Below, in pieces: positions 20,883 through 29,496 of a DNA stretch of 64,000 nt. How positions within the stretch are numbered: position 1 is the stretch's first letter; each line of letters begins with the position of its first letter. A model generated the notes under the pieces. It worked only from the letters and a program-made list of their open reading frames with translations. It had not been told where the DNA came from and ran no database searches. Location: positions 1-64,000 of the forward strand of contig JAAWNQ010000002.1 in assembly GCA_022799035.1 (NCBI GenBank), read 5' to 3'. Source of the DNA: Oscillospiraceae bacterium. GTDB taxonomy: Bacteria > Bacillota > Clostridia > Oscillospirales > Oscillospiraceae. Both the position numbers and the translations under genes were made by a program.

Positions 20883-21650
20883 ATGGGATTTTTGGATAAA
20901 TTGTTTGGCAAAAAGCGGGAGGTCACCCCCGGCGGCTCTCCCATCTATCGCTACGAGACTCCTGAGGACCAGGGGCTTCGGACTCCCAAGGAGTCAGGGG
21001 TCTACGCCCGGGAGGTGGAGGCCCACTTTGAGTCTCTCTTTCCCGGCCGGGAGAGGCGGGTCCTCCACGAGATCGTAAGCGACCTGGTCCACATTGACGT
21101 CCATGTTATGTGGCCCACCCAGGAGCAAAACTTTTTCGTTCTCTACACCACCGGTATGAGCGATCTTTCCATGACCCCCGATCCCAGCATCCCTCCGGAG
21201 GACAGGAAGGCCCTGGAGCTTGCCGAGCTTTTTCTCTTTCTCCCTGGCGACTGGCCCTTGAGTAAGGAGGGTATGCCTCCGAGGGAGGCCTACTGGCCCA
21301 TCCAGATGATGAAGGTCATGGCCCGTTTCCCCCACCAGTACCACACCTGGCTGGGCTATGGCCACACCATGCCCAACGGGCCGGGCTACACCCCTCTGGA
21401 TGACAGCGTAGGCTTCGGCGGCGTAGTCTTTTCCGGCGGCGACGGCCCCCTGGGCCGTCTGGACACGGAGGACGGCCGCCGGCTGAGCCTGCTCCACCTG
21501 ATCCCCGCCTACAAAGAGGAGATCGAGTTCAAGCTGAAATACGGTATGGGAGAGCTGATGAAGCGCTTTCAGGAAAAGGGTATCTCTCTGATCCTGGATC
21601 CCAGCCGTCCCAACCTCTGCGCCGATTTCACGGAGGTCCTGGACAGTTAA
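20883..21650 (+). CDS. Suppressor-of-fused (SUFU) domain protein
   Basis: This 255-aa cytoplasmic protein resembles bacterial SUFU-domain proteins (PF05076): HIDVHVMWPTQEQNFFVLYT, then a middle segment on assigned levels (AELFLFLPGDWPL, PREAYWPIQMMKVMARFP), then a C-terminal LLHLIPAYKEEIEFKLKYG. In bacteria this domain is a common immunity or anti-toxin-type module, but no toxin gene is next to it. AAGGAGG precedes the ATG. Function is not established. Confidence 0.78.
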   Translation: MGFLDKLFGKKREVTPGGSPIYRYETPEDQGLRTPKESGVYAREVEAHFESLFPGRERRVLHEIVSDLVHIDVHVMWPTQEQNFFVLYTTGMSDLSMTPDPSIPPEDRKALELAELFLFLPGDWPLSKEGMPPREAYWPIQMMKVMARFPHQYHTWLGYGHTMPNGPGYTPLDDSVGFGGVVFSGGDGPLGRLDTEDGRRLSLLHLIPAYKEEIEFKLKYGMGELMKRFQEKGISLILDPSRPNLCADFTEVLDS

Positions 21651-21688
21651 AAACCACGCCCGGCGGCTATTACCGCCGGGCGTGGTTT
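21651..21688. terminator. Bidirectional terminator
   Basis: A 16-bp perfect stem, AAACCACGCCCGGCGG with CCGCCGGGCGTGGTTT, lies between two convergent genes. Confidence 0.95.
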
Positions 21689-22292
21689 ATTGCTCAGAGG
21701 AAAGGGTCATGGCAAAGTTGGATATCTCACATTGGATCACCGTAAAGCCCTCCTCGCTGATCTCTCCCCTCAGCAGAGCCCCCGTCTCCGGAGAAAACCA
21801 GAGTTCCCCCTCCGTCCCCTCCCCCGGCTGAGTCTCCGGATCCCGGCAGATCAGGTGGAGAGTGGGGCTCTCCCCCTCCTCCAGGGTACACTCCGCCATA
21901 AATCCCTCCCGGGCATAGGCCAGCAGGGCCGGAATGGCGTCGATGGGGGACAGCCCCGCCAGGTTCAGGGGCCCGGTCTCCACCATGACCCCGTCGTACT
22001 CCAACACGGTCTCCCCCGCCGAGATGTGGGCGGTGGTACCCGCCACGTTCTCCGGGGCGGTGAGGGTGAGAAGGGTCTCCCCCTCCCTACGCCAGGTGAA
22101 GTCCACCCCATAGGTGTAGACCCGCTGGCCGTAGTCGGCTGTGAAGTCGGCGTGGCCCGAGCAGGCGCTCATCTCCAGATATTGGCCCCGGATCCCGGCC
22201 AGGGCCTCCTCGGCCTCGTTCCCTCCCCCACCGCCGCAGGCGGCCAGGAGCAAAACAAGGGCTATCATTGGCGCGCAAAGGCGCTTTTTCAA
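21687..22292 (-). CDS. Membrane lipoprotein
   Basis: This 201-aa protein has a lipoprotein signal peptide with lipobox LLAAC, lipidated Cys near residue 19 and a Gly-rich spacer. The mature part is beta-rich and resembles the LolA-like lipoproteins often encoded next to nnr and alr in Clostridia; some of these act in germination. That link is by context only. It starts 4 bp after the nnr stop, so the two are one operon. It ends at the bidirectional hairpin at 21651-21688. Confidence 0.78.
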   Translation of the reverse strand: MKKRLCAPMIALVLLLAACGGGGGNEAEEALAGIRGQYLEMSACSGHADFTADYGQRVYTYGVDFTWRREGETLLTLTAPENVAGTTAHISAGETVLEYDGVMVETGPLNLAGLSPIDAIPALLAYAREGFMAECTLEEGESPTLHLICRDPETQPGEGTEGELWFSPETGALLRGEISEEGFTVIQCEISNFAMTLSSEQ

Positions 22293-22296
22293 AGAT

Positions 22297-23886
22297 CTAT
22301 TCCTCCTCGCACTCTTTCATAGCATAGGGGATGGCCTCGATCAGGTCGGTGACCGTCATGCCCCGCTCCCCCTTCTCCGCCGCCGCCAGATCCCCCGCCC
22401 GGCCGTGAAGCCAGATGGCGGCGAGGATGTCATCCACCTCCTTCTGGGCACAGAGGGAGGCCAGAAACCCCGCAAGGGCGTCCCCGCTGCCCCCCTGGGC
22501 CATGCCGGGGTTTCCGGTGGTGTTGATAAAGCACCGGGTATGCCCCTGACCGCCGGAGGCCGCCGTGATGGTACGGTGGCCCTTCAGAACCAGGACACAG
22601 CGGTGCCTTTCCACAAACTCCCGGGCGGCGGCCAAACGGTCATGGATGGGCAGCTCACAGCCCGTCAGCCGGGCAAACTCCCCGTCGTGGGGGGTGAGGA
22701 CCGTGGGGGCGGAGCGTTTGTCCAACACATCTATATGCCGGGAGATGATATTTAGACCGTCGGCGTCCAAAACAATGGGGCAAGTGATTTCCCTTAACAG
22801 AGAGAGGGCGCACTCCTCCGTCTCCCTGCTCTGCCCCAGACCGGGGCCTATGAGGACAATATCGGCGGTTTTGGCCTTTTCCAAAAGCTCCTCACAGGAA
22901 TCGGGGATCGGCCAGACCATGGCCTCGTCACAGCATTTTGCGGCTACGATGGGGTAGATATCCCCGGTCACCGCCACCGTCACAAGGCCCGCCCCGCTCC
23001 GGACAGCGGCCCGGGCGGCCAGACAGGGAGCTCCGGTGAAACCCCGGCTTCCCGCAAGGATAAACACTTTACCAAAGTCCCCCTTATGGGCCTCCCGCCG
23101 CCGGGGAGAGAGGACGGGTTTTTCCACCGTTGTCACGGGAAAAGCCTCCTCGTCATTGTAAAGATCCCGGGGGATGCCGATATCAGCCACCACCACTCTC
23201 CCGCTGTGGACAGCACCCTCCCCCACGAAAAGGCCCCTTTTGGCCAGGGTGAAGGTGACGGTCAGGTCAGCCTTCACCGCCCTGCCCAATATCTCCCCCG
23301 TGTCGGCGTGGATCCCGCTGGGCACATCCACCGCCACCGTCCACCAGGCCGAGGCCATAGCGCGTACCGCCTCCACAGCGTCGGGACGAAGGTCGGAGTT
23401 CAGCCCTACCCCGAAGATGGCGTCCACCGCCACGTCAAAGCCCCGGTAGTCCGCCCAGTTTTCGGGGCAAAAATCCTCCAATACTCCCCCAGTCTCAATG
23501 AGGCGGCGCTCCATCCCCCGGCTGTCCGGGGTCATTTTTTCCCGGTTTCCCACCAGCAGACATTTCACCCGCCAACCCTCCCCCAGCAGCAGCCGGGCCA
23601 CAGCAAGGCCGTCTCCCCCGTTGTTGCCGGGGCCGCAGAAAATGATGGCGGAACGCTGGCGGGAGGCCCAAAAAGCGGCCTGCTCCTCCCCGGAGGGCTC
23701 CCGCCCATCCCTTGTGACATAGGCGATGGCTTGCCTGTGCCTCTTCGGGCCGGGGATGGACAGGGCCAGGATCTCCCCCACCACGGCTTTGGCGGCGTTC
23801 TCCATCAGCTCCAGGGAGGATATCCCCCTCTCCTCAATGGCGATCCGGTCGATCTCCTTCATCTGGGCGGCGGTGGCAAGATACAT
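22297..23886 (-). CDS. nnr: Bifunctional NAD(P)H-hydrate repair enzyme (epimerase and dehydratase)
   Basis: This 529-aa fusion has an N-terminal NnrE epimerase domain (residues about 1-215, with CGPGNNGGDGLAVARLL) and a C-terminal ADP/ATP-dependent dehydratase domain (residues about 235-529, with VLIGPGLGQS, LDADGLNI, VLTPHDGEFARLTG and NPGMAQGGSGDALAG). It repairs hydrated, damaged NADH and NADPH. AAGGAGG precedes the ATG. A 10-bp hairpin lies between it and the gene upstream. Confidence 0.97.
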   Translation of the reverse strand: MYLATAAQMKEIDRIAIEERGISSLELMENAAKAVVGEILALSIPGPKRHRQAIAYVTRDGREPSGEEQAAFWASRQRSAIIFCGPGNNGGDGLAVARLLLGEGWRVKCLLVGNREKMTPDSRGMERRLIETGGVLEDFCPENWADYRGFDVAVDAIFGVGLNSDLRPDAVEAVRAMASAWWTVAVDVPSGIHADTGEILGRAVKADLTVTFTLAKRGLFVGEGAVHSGRVVVADIGIPRDLYNDEEAFPVTTVEKPVLSPRRREAHKGDFGKVFILAGSRGFTGAPCLAARAAVRSGAGLVTVAVTGDIYPIVAAKCCDEAMVWPIPDSCEELLEKAKTADIVLIGPGLGQSRETEECALSLLREITCPIVLDADGLNIISRHIDVLDKRSAPTVLTPHDGEFARLTGCELPIHDRLAAAREFVERHRCVLVLKGHRTITAASGGQGHTRCFINTTGNPGMAQGGSGDALAGFLASLCAQKEVDDILAAIWLHGRAGDLAAAEKGERGMTVTDLIEAIPYAMKECEEE

Positions 23887-23903
23887 GGGATCCCCTCCTT
23901 ACA

Positions 23904-23930
23904 GGCGGTTATCCGTCACAGATAACCGCC
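23904..23930 (-). terminator. Hairpin between the AT-rich hydrolase gene and nnr
   Basis: GGCGGTTATC pairs with GATAACCGCC. There is no T-run, so it may stabilise the 3' end or be a weak terminator. Confidence 0.45.
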
Positions 23931-23937
23931 CTATACA

Positions 23938-24681
23938 TCAGTTTTGCAGATACTCAATCAGCTTCCTTGCATATTCATCACTGTGCTCATGTAAATATTG
24001 CCCATGCCCCATACCTTTGATCTCTACATCTATTACGCCGGGCAAATATTTCTTTAACAGGGCAACGCTCTTCCTTGGATATTTCTCATTTGACCCTCGC
24101 CAGAACAAAACTGTTCCCTTGTAATTTCTTATATTTTCAGGAATGCTGTACCGATACACAAATTCACATACGCGCTCTATGGTATTTGGGGTAATGCCTT
24201 GATAAAGCATCTCTATGATACTGTTGTTGTCCTTACCCATAACCGCATCCATCATAAATTGGGGAATCACCTTTCCGTTTTGAATCCGCTTGATCGCTTT
24301 GCAGAACAAGGATTCATAAGGCTTTGTCAGCAGGCCCATCTTTGTCAGGAACGCTGCGTCCAAGTGCGTTTTCGCAACATTGATATTGCTTCGACCTATG
24401 ATCTCCACGGCCATTGTCCCTCCCATAGAAAACCCGGACAGGCAGTACAAATCGCCGGATAGATGATCCAGTACATACTTTTCTATCTCATCACAGGCAT
24501 TTTCAATGCTGACAAGCTCCCCTGCTCTCTCGCTGTGGCCGTCCACTTCCGCCAATATCACATAATAGTCCGGCAGCATTTTCAAAATAGGCTCATAGCA
24601 AAGCAGCGCTGTGGAAGCCATTCCATGTATCAATAGGATCGATTTGTTGCGTTTATCTCCAAAACACAGGAAATTCATCAT
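23938..24681 (-). CDS. Alpha/beta hydrolase
   Basis: This 247-aa protein has the alpha/beta-hydrolase marks: oxyanion segment SILLIHGMAST near residue 14, nucleophile elbow LSGFSMGGTMA near residue 83, and a late His in IKGMGHGQYLHEH. The acid is probably Asp in DVEIKGMG or upstream. The ATG at 24681 follows GGAGAGAAGC; an in-frame GTG lies four codons upstream. The gene is clearly AT-richer than its neighbours, which suggests recent acquisition. Substrate unknown. Confidence 0.8.
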   Translation of the reverse strand: MMNFLCFGDKRNKSILLIHGMASTALLCYEPILKMLPDYYVILAEVDGHSERAGELVSIENACDEIEKYVLDHLSGDLYCLSGFSMGGTMAVEIIGRSNINVAKTHLDAAFLTKMGLLTKPYESLFCKAIKRIQNGKVIPQFMMDAVMGKDNNSIIEMLYQGITPNTIERVCEFVYRYSIPENIRNYKGTVLFWRGSNEKYPRKSVALLKKYLPGVIDVEIKGMGHGQYLHEHSDEYARKLIEYLQN

Positions 24682-24713
24682 GCTTCTCTCCACAAATTTT
24701 GACTGTTGTTTTT

Positions 24714-24742
24714 ATTATATCACGGCCAACGTTCCGCTTCAA
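24714..24742 (-). promoter_or_regulatory. Promoter of the AT-rich hydrolase gene
   Basis: TTGAAG (24737-24742) and a perfect TATAAT (24714-24719) on the minus strand are 17 bp apart. Confidence 0.8.
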
Positions 24743-24813
24743 GCCGCGATCCGTGAAAGCGCCGGTATTGAGACAGTAACACGAAACGCAAGGGGAAAAT
24801 CGGGATTTTCCTC

Positions 24814-24842
24814 TTGCATTTCAACCATTTCTGTGATACATT
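24814..24842 (+). promoter_or_regulatory. Promoter of the pheST T-box operon
   Basis: TTGCAT (24814-24819) and TACATT (24837-24842) are 17 bp apart, just ahead of the T-box leader. Confidence 0.6.
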
Positions 24843-24849
24843 AAGCGAT

Positions 24850-25087
24850 AGCGATAAGGCTTTGAACAGGAAAATAGCGTGCTTGCGTTCCACTTAGAGA
24901 GGGCTGGCCACCGGCTGAAAGCCGGCCCGGAGCGTGTCGCTTGGTTCGCCTGGGAGCCGCCGCGGGGAAAGACGCGGACGGAGGCCCTCCGTTATCGGGG
25001 CAAGAGTGCGCGCGGCAACGCGCGAATGCGGGTGGTACCGCGGAAGGAATGCCTTTCGTCCCTGGTTTTGGGGCGGGGGCTTTTTTG
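24850..25087 (+). ncRNA. T-box leader (Phe) of the ybjQ-pheS-pheT operon
   Basis: This is a tRNA-sensing T-box leader. The antiterminator core GGGTGGTACCGCGG lies at 25030-25043. The AGAGAGG stem-I motif lies near 24896. A terminator stem (25051-25080, one bulge, several G-T pairs) is followed by TTTTTT. Aligning stem I with the ilvB T-box in this window puts the specifier at TTC (24945-24947), a Phe codon. Uncharged tRNA-Phe should favour read-through into ybjQ, pheS and pheT. Confidence 0.9.
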
Positions 25088-25160
25088 TTGCCCTTTTGTA
25101 ACCTTTCGCAGCCTTTTGTAACCACCTTTGGGGCTGATTTTGAGGAAAAGAGGTGTCTTT

Positions 25161-25487
25161 ATGCTTATCACCACGACCCCCAATCTGGAGGGGATGCGGA
25201 TCGTCTGCTACCTCAATATCGTATACGGGGAGGTCATTATGGCCACCGACGTGGGCCAGGACTTTATGGCCGGCTTCAGCAATTTCTTCGGCGGCCGCTC
25301 CGGGGTCTATGAGGAGGCCCTGGCCGAGGCCCGGCAGAACGCCATTGAGGAGATGAAGAAGCGGGCCGAGGACATGGGGGCCAACGCCATCGTAGGGGTG
25401 GACGTGGACTACGAGTCCCACGCCCAGATGCTCATGGTCATCGCCAGCGGCACCGCCGTAGTTGTAGAATCTTCTGAAAAGGAGTAA
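25161..25487 (+). CDS. YbjQ-family (UPF0145) putative metal-binding protein
   Basis: This 108-aa protein matches the YbjQ / UPF0145 family: MLITTTPNLEGMRI, GEVIMATDVGQDF, a helix of alternating charge (EARQNAIEEMKKRAEDMGAN) and AIVGVDVDYES. The family forms pentamer-like rings and is described as heavy-metal-binding by similarity. The ATG at 25161 follows AGAGGTG. It sits between the Phe T-box and pheS with a 5 bp gap to pheS, so it is under the same control. Confidence 0.9.
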   Translation: MLITTTPNLEGMRIVCYLNIVYGEVIMATDVGQDFMAGFSNFFGGRSGVYEEALAEARQNAIEEMKKRAEDMGANAIVGVDVDYESHAQMLMVIASGTAVVVESSEKE

Positions 25488-25492
25488 GGGAT

Positions 25493-26518
25493 ATGAAAGA
25501 ACAGATCGCGAAAATCAAGGCCGAGGCCCTGGCCGCCTTTGAGGGCACTCAGGCCGCGGCCGACCTGGACGCCCTCCGGGTGAAGTACCTGGGCAAGAAG
25601 GGGGAGCTTACGGGCCTGCTGAAGCAGATGGGCTCCCTGTCCGCCGAGGAGCGGCCCCAGATGGGGCAGCTTGTCAACGAGGTGAAGGCCAGCCTGGAGG
25701 CCGCCATTGAGGCCCAGGGCAAAAAGCTGGAGGCCGCCGCCCTGGAGCACCGGCTGAAGCGGGAGGCGGTGGACGTGACCATCCCCGGCAACACTCCCGC
25801 CCTGGGTCATAAACACCCCATGTACCTGGCCCTGGATGAGATCAAGGACATCTTTATCGGCATGGGCTTCACCGTGCTGGACGGGCCCGAGATTGAGCTT
25901 GCCGAGCTGAACTTTGACCGGCTCAACGCCGAGGAGGGCCACCCCAGCCGGGACTGGTCGGATACCTTCTATTTCGACGAGGACAGCCGGGTGATGCTCC
26001 GGAGCCAGACCTCCCCCATGCAAGTCCGGGCCATGGACACTATGGAGCTGCCCATCCGGATCATCGCCCCCGGGCGGGTCTACCGGAAGGACGAGGTGGA
26101 CGCCACCCACTCCCCCATGTTCCACCAGGTGGAGGGGATGGTCATTGACAAGAACGTGACCATGGCCGATTTGAAGGGCACCCTGAACACCCTGGCCGAG
26201 CAGCTTTTCGGCAAGGGCACCGTCACCCGGTTCCGCCCCCACCACTTCCCCTTCACCGAGCCCTCCTGTGAGATGGACGTCCAGTGCCACAAGTGCGGCG
26301 GCGTGGGCTGCCCCACCTGCAAGGGGGAGGGCTGGATCGAGATCCTGGGGGCCGGCATGATCCACCCCCGGGTGCTGGAGATGGCTGGCATCGACCCGGA
26401 GAAGTGGTCGGGCTGGGCCTTCGGCATGGGTCTGGAGCGCACCGCCATGGGCCGGTTCAAGATCTCCGATCTGCGGCTTATTTTTGAGAACGACGTCCGG
26501 TTCCTGGAGCAGTTCTGA
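25493..26518 (+). CDS. pheS: Phenylalanine--tRNA ligase alpha subunit
   Basis: This 341-aa catalytic subunit charges tRNA-Phe. It has an N-terminal coiled coil, then the class II core: HPSRD-type motif (EEGHPSRDWSDTFYF), the motif-2 region (LRSQTSPMQVRAMDT, IAPGRVYRKDE) and motif 3 (FGMGLERTAMGRFKISDLR). A Gram-positive type Cys cluster is present (CHKCGGVGCPTCKGEGW). Its start lies 5 bp after ybjQ. Confidence 0.98.
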   Translation: MKEQIAKIKAEALAAFEGTQAAADLDALRVKYLGKKGELTGLLKQMGSLSAEERPQMGQLVNEVKASLEAAIEAQGKKLEAAALEHRLKREAVDVTIPGNTPALGHKHPMYLALDEIKDIFIGMGFTVLDGPEIELAELNFDRLNAEEGHPSRDWSDTFYFDEDSRVMLRSQTSPMQVRAMDTMELPIRIIAPGRVYRKDEVDATHSPMFHQVEGMVIDKNVTMADLKGTLNTLAEQLFGKGTVTRFRPHHFPFTEPSCEMDVQCHKCGGVGCPTCKGEGWIEILGAGMIHPRVLEMAGIDPEKWSGWAFGMGLERTAMGRFKISDLRLIFENDVRFLEQF

Positions 26519-26525
26519 CCGTGGC

Positions 26526-26657
26526 CGGGCGGGTTTGGAACCCGTCCCTACCGAGTGCGCCGGACGGCGGGGGCAAGCCCCCGCCCTACGTCCCATGAGG
26601 GACAGCCCACGTTTTGACGGGCAAGTCCGTTTTCCGGCGGGGGCAAGCCCCGCCCTA
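26526..26657. repeat. Three GC-rich REP-like palindromes in the pheS-pheT gap
   Basis: Three hairpins follow each other: GGGCGGGTT with AACCCGTCC (26526-26549), GGCGGGGGC with GCCCCCGCC (26566-26585) and GGCGGGG with CCCCGCC (26637-26655). Each is followed by CCTA. The same design (stem, then CCTACG) recurs at 56147-56170 and 60524-60547. They fill most of the 172 bp between pheS and pheT. Confidence 0.7.
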
Positions 26658-26690
26658 TGAAATCCGATCAACGAATGAGAGGTCTTATCT

Positions 26691-29396
26691 ATGAATCTTT
26701 CCCGTGAATGGCTCAATGAGTTTGTCACTGTGACGGCCTCCGACAAGGAATTTGCCGAGGCCATGACCCTGTCGGGCTCCAAGGTGGAGACCTATACCGA
26801 CCTGGGCGCCGAGATCAAGAACGTGGTGGTGGGGCGCATCCTCTCTATGGAGCGGCACCCCAACTCCGACCATATGTGGATCTGCCAGATCGATGTGGGC
26901 CAGGCCGAGCCGGTGCAGATCGTCACCGGAGCCTGGAACATCCACGAGGGGGATCTTGTCCCCGTTGCCAAGGACAACTCCTGGCTTCCCGGGGGCGTCC
27001 ACATCTCCCGGGGAAACCTGCGGGGGGTGAAGTCCAAGGGAATGCTCTGTTCCCTGCCCGAACTGGGGCTGGACGAGCGGGACTTCCCTTACGCCGCCAT
27101 CACCCCCGCCGCCATTCTAGGGGACTATCATCCCCTGGATCCGGAAAAGCCCTCCATCTCCGCCGACATCCAGCCCGGGGACAAGATCTACGGGCCGGTG
27201 GTCTGCGCCGGGGTGGGAGCGGTGGCCCTCACGGAAGACGGGCGCTGGTCCTGCGGCCTGATGTGGAAGGAGAACGGAGAGCCTGTGGGTACCACGGTGG
27301 AGACCGTCTGCCCCAACCTTCACTCCATGGATCTGGTGGCCTTCAACACCAAGACCCGGACCATCTGCACCCTGGAAGATCTCCACGCCCAGCAGGCCGA
27401 GTTCCCCAACTGCCGGCCCAGCGGTATCTTCGTCCTCCAGGAGGACTGCAAGCCCGGGGACGATATCAAGGAGGTCATCGGGGTCAACGACACCCTGGTG
27501 GAGTTTGAGATCACCCCCAACCGCCCCGACTGCCTCAGTGTCATCGGTCTGGCCCGGGAGGCCGCCGCCACCTTTGACAAGCCCTGCTACTTCCATACCC
27601 CTGAGGTAAAGGGTGGGGCCCAGGGAGTGCTCCCTGAGCTGCTGGATGTGGAGACCCCGGCAGCCGACCTGGTGCCCCGGTACACCGCCCGGATGGTGCG
27701 GAATGTGAAGATCGGCCCCTCCCCCAAGTGGATGCGCCGGCGGCTCCGGGCCATGGGGGTGCGGCCCATCAACAATATCGTGGATATCACCAACTACGTG
27801 ATGCTGGAGTACGGCCAGCCCATGCACGCCTTTGACTACCGCTATGTGCAGGGCGGCAAGATCATCGTCCGCCGGGCCACCGAGGGGGAGGAGCTGACCA
27901 CCCTGGACGGCCAGGTGCGGAAGCTGAACGCCAACCATTTGGTCATCGCCGATGAGACAAGGGCGGTGGGCCTTGCGGGCATCATGGGAGGCATGAACTC
28001 CGAGATCGTGGCCGACACCACAGACGTGGTGTTTGAGTCGGCCTGCTTTGACGGCACCTGCATCCGCAAGGGCGCCCTGGCCTTGGGTATGCGGACCGAG
28101 GCCAGCGCCAAATTTGAGAAGGGTCTGGATCCCATGAACACCCTCCCCGCCGTGGAGCGGGCCTGTGAACTGGTGGAAATGCTGAGGGCCGGAGAGGTGG
28201 TGGACGGGGTCATCGACATTCTCAACCACGTCCCCCATCCCACCCTTTTGAAGCTGGAGCCGGAGAAGATCAACGCCCTGCTGGGCACCGATGTGGCGGA
28301 GAATGTGATGTATACCTACCTCCAGCGGCTGGGCTTTGAGACCACCGAGGAGCGGGGCGTGATCAAAGTCCCCTCCTGGCGGGGGGACGTGAAGCGGATG
28401 GCGGATCTGGCCGAGGAGGTAGCCCGGTTCTACGGCTACAACAACATTCCCACCACCCTTATGCGGGGCCAGACTACCCAGGGAGGCTACTCTCCTACCC
28501 AGCAGGTGGAGCGGACCCTGGGGGCGGCCTGCCGGGCCATGGGTTACGATGAGATTATCACCTACTCCTTCATCTCCCCCACCTACTATGACAAGATCGG
28601 CTGGACGGCGGAGGACCCCCGGCGGGAGTCCTTCCGGATCCTGAACCCCCTGGGGGAGGACACCTCCATCATGCGTACCACCACCCTGCCCTCCATGCTG
28701 GAGATCCTGACCCGGAACTACAACTACCGGAACAAAAACGCCCGGCTTTACGAGGTGGGGCGGATCTATCTCCCCGGTGGGGAGGATGGGCTTGCCGACG
28801 AAAAGAAGGTGCTGTCCATGGGTGCTTACGGCAGCGAGATGGATTTCTTCTCCCTAAAGGGGGCTGTGGAGGCCATCCTGAAGGAGCTGCGGGTGGAGGG
28901 GGTATCCTTCCAGGCCGTCAGCGACAACCCCTCCTACCACCCCGGCCGCTGCGCCCAGGTGCTTGCGGGGGACCGGGTCTTAGGCGTTTTTGGTCAGATC
29001 CACCCCCTGGTGGCCCAGAACTATGGGGTGGACGCCGAGCTTTACTGCGCCGAGCTCAGCTTCCAGGCCCTGCTGTCCGTCAAGGGCTCCGACCCGGTCT
29101 ACACTCCCCTGCCCAAATTCCCCTCGGTCACCCGGGACATTGCGGTGGTCTGCGAGGAGGCGGTCACCGTGGGAGACCTGGAGGCCGTGATCCGCAAGGG
29201 GGCCAAGGGCCTTTTGAAGGAGGTCTCCCTCTTCGACATCTACCGGGGCAAGGGTGTGGACGAGGGCAAAAAGTCGGTGGCCTTCAACCTGGTTCTCCGG
29301 GCGGAGGACCGCTCCCTCACCAGCGAGGAGGCCGACGAGGATGTAAAGAGCATCCTGTCCGCCCTGGAGAAAGAGCTTGGGGCCGTGCTGCGGTAA
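26691..29396 (+). CDS. pheT: Phenylalanine--tRNA ligase beta subunit, with an unusual insertion
   Basis: This 901-aa subunit handles tRNA binding and editing. The domains are: N-terminal MNLSREWLNEFV, tRNA-binding OB fold (GRILSMERHPNSDHMWIC), B3/B4 editing domain (TPNRPDCLSVIGLAREAA, PINNIVDITNYVMLEYGQP), B5 domain, catalytic-like core and C-terminal anticodon-binding domain (TPLPKFPSVTRDIAVV). It is about 100 aa longer than usual. The extra block lies at about residues 135-244, between MLCSLPELGLDERDFPY and SGIFVLQEDCKPG, inside the OB-fold region. The reading frame is intact. GAGAGGTC precedes the ATG. Confidence 0.97.
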   Translation: MNLSREWLNEFVTVTASDKEFAEAMTLSGSKVETYTDLGAEIKNVVVGRILSMERHPNSDHMWICQIDVGQAEPVQIVTGAWNIHEGDLVPVAKDNSWLPGGVHISRGNLRGVKSKGMLCSLPELGLDERDFPYAAITPAAILGDYHPLDPEKPSISADIQPGDKIYGPVVCAGVGAVALTEDGRWSCGLMWKENGEPVGTTVETVCPNLHSMDLVAFNTKTRTICTLEDLHAQQAEFPNCRPSGIFVLQEDCKPGDDIKEVIGVNDTLVEFEITPNRPDCLSVIGLAREAAATFDKPCYFHTPEVKGGAQGVLPELLDVETPAADLVPRYTARMVRNVKIGPSPKWMRRRLRAMGVRPINNIVDITNYVMLEYGQPMHAFDYRYVQGGKIIVRRATEGEELTTLDGQVRKLNANHLVIADETRAVGLAGIMGGMNSEIVADTTDVVFESACFDGTCIRKGALALGMRTEASAKFEKGLDPMNTLPAVERACELVEMLRAGEVVDGVIDILNHVPHPTLLKLEPEKINALLGTDVAENVMYTYLQRLGFETTEERGVIKVPSWRGDVKRMADLAEEVARFYGYNNIPTTLMRGQTTQGGYSPTQQVERTLGAACRAMGYDEIITYSFISPTYYDKIGWTAEDPRRESFRILNPLGEDTSIMRTTTLPSMLEILTRNYNYRNKNARLYEVGRIYLPGGEDGLADEKKVLSMGAYGSEMDFFSLKGAVEAILKELRVEGVSFQAVSDNPSYHPGRCAQVLAGDRVLGVFGQIHPLVAQNYGVDAELYCAELSFQALLSVKGSDPVYTPLPKFPSVTRDIAVVCEEAVTVGDLEAVIRKGAKGLLKEVSLFDIYRGKGVDEGKKSVAFNLVLRAEDRSLTSEEADEDVKSILSALEKELGAVLR

Positions 29397-29438
29397 GCCT
29401 TGTAATATTAAAGAAAGATAAATTTTTCATGTTTTCTC

Positions 29439-29467
29439 TTTACACCGACCGCATTTTTTAGTACAAT
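29439..29467 (+). promoter_or_regulatory. Promoter of ireB
   Basis: TTTACA (29439-29444) and TACAAT (29462-29467) are 17 bp apart, 29 bp upstream of the ireB ATG. Confidence 0.8.
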
Positions 29468-29496
29468 CTGTCTATACCCAACGGGAGGTGTCCGCC

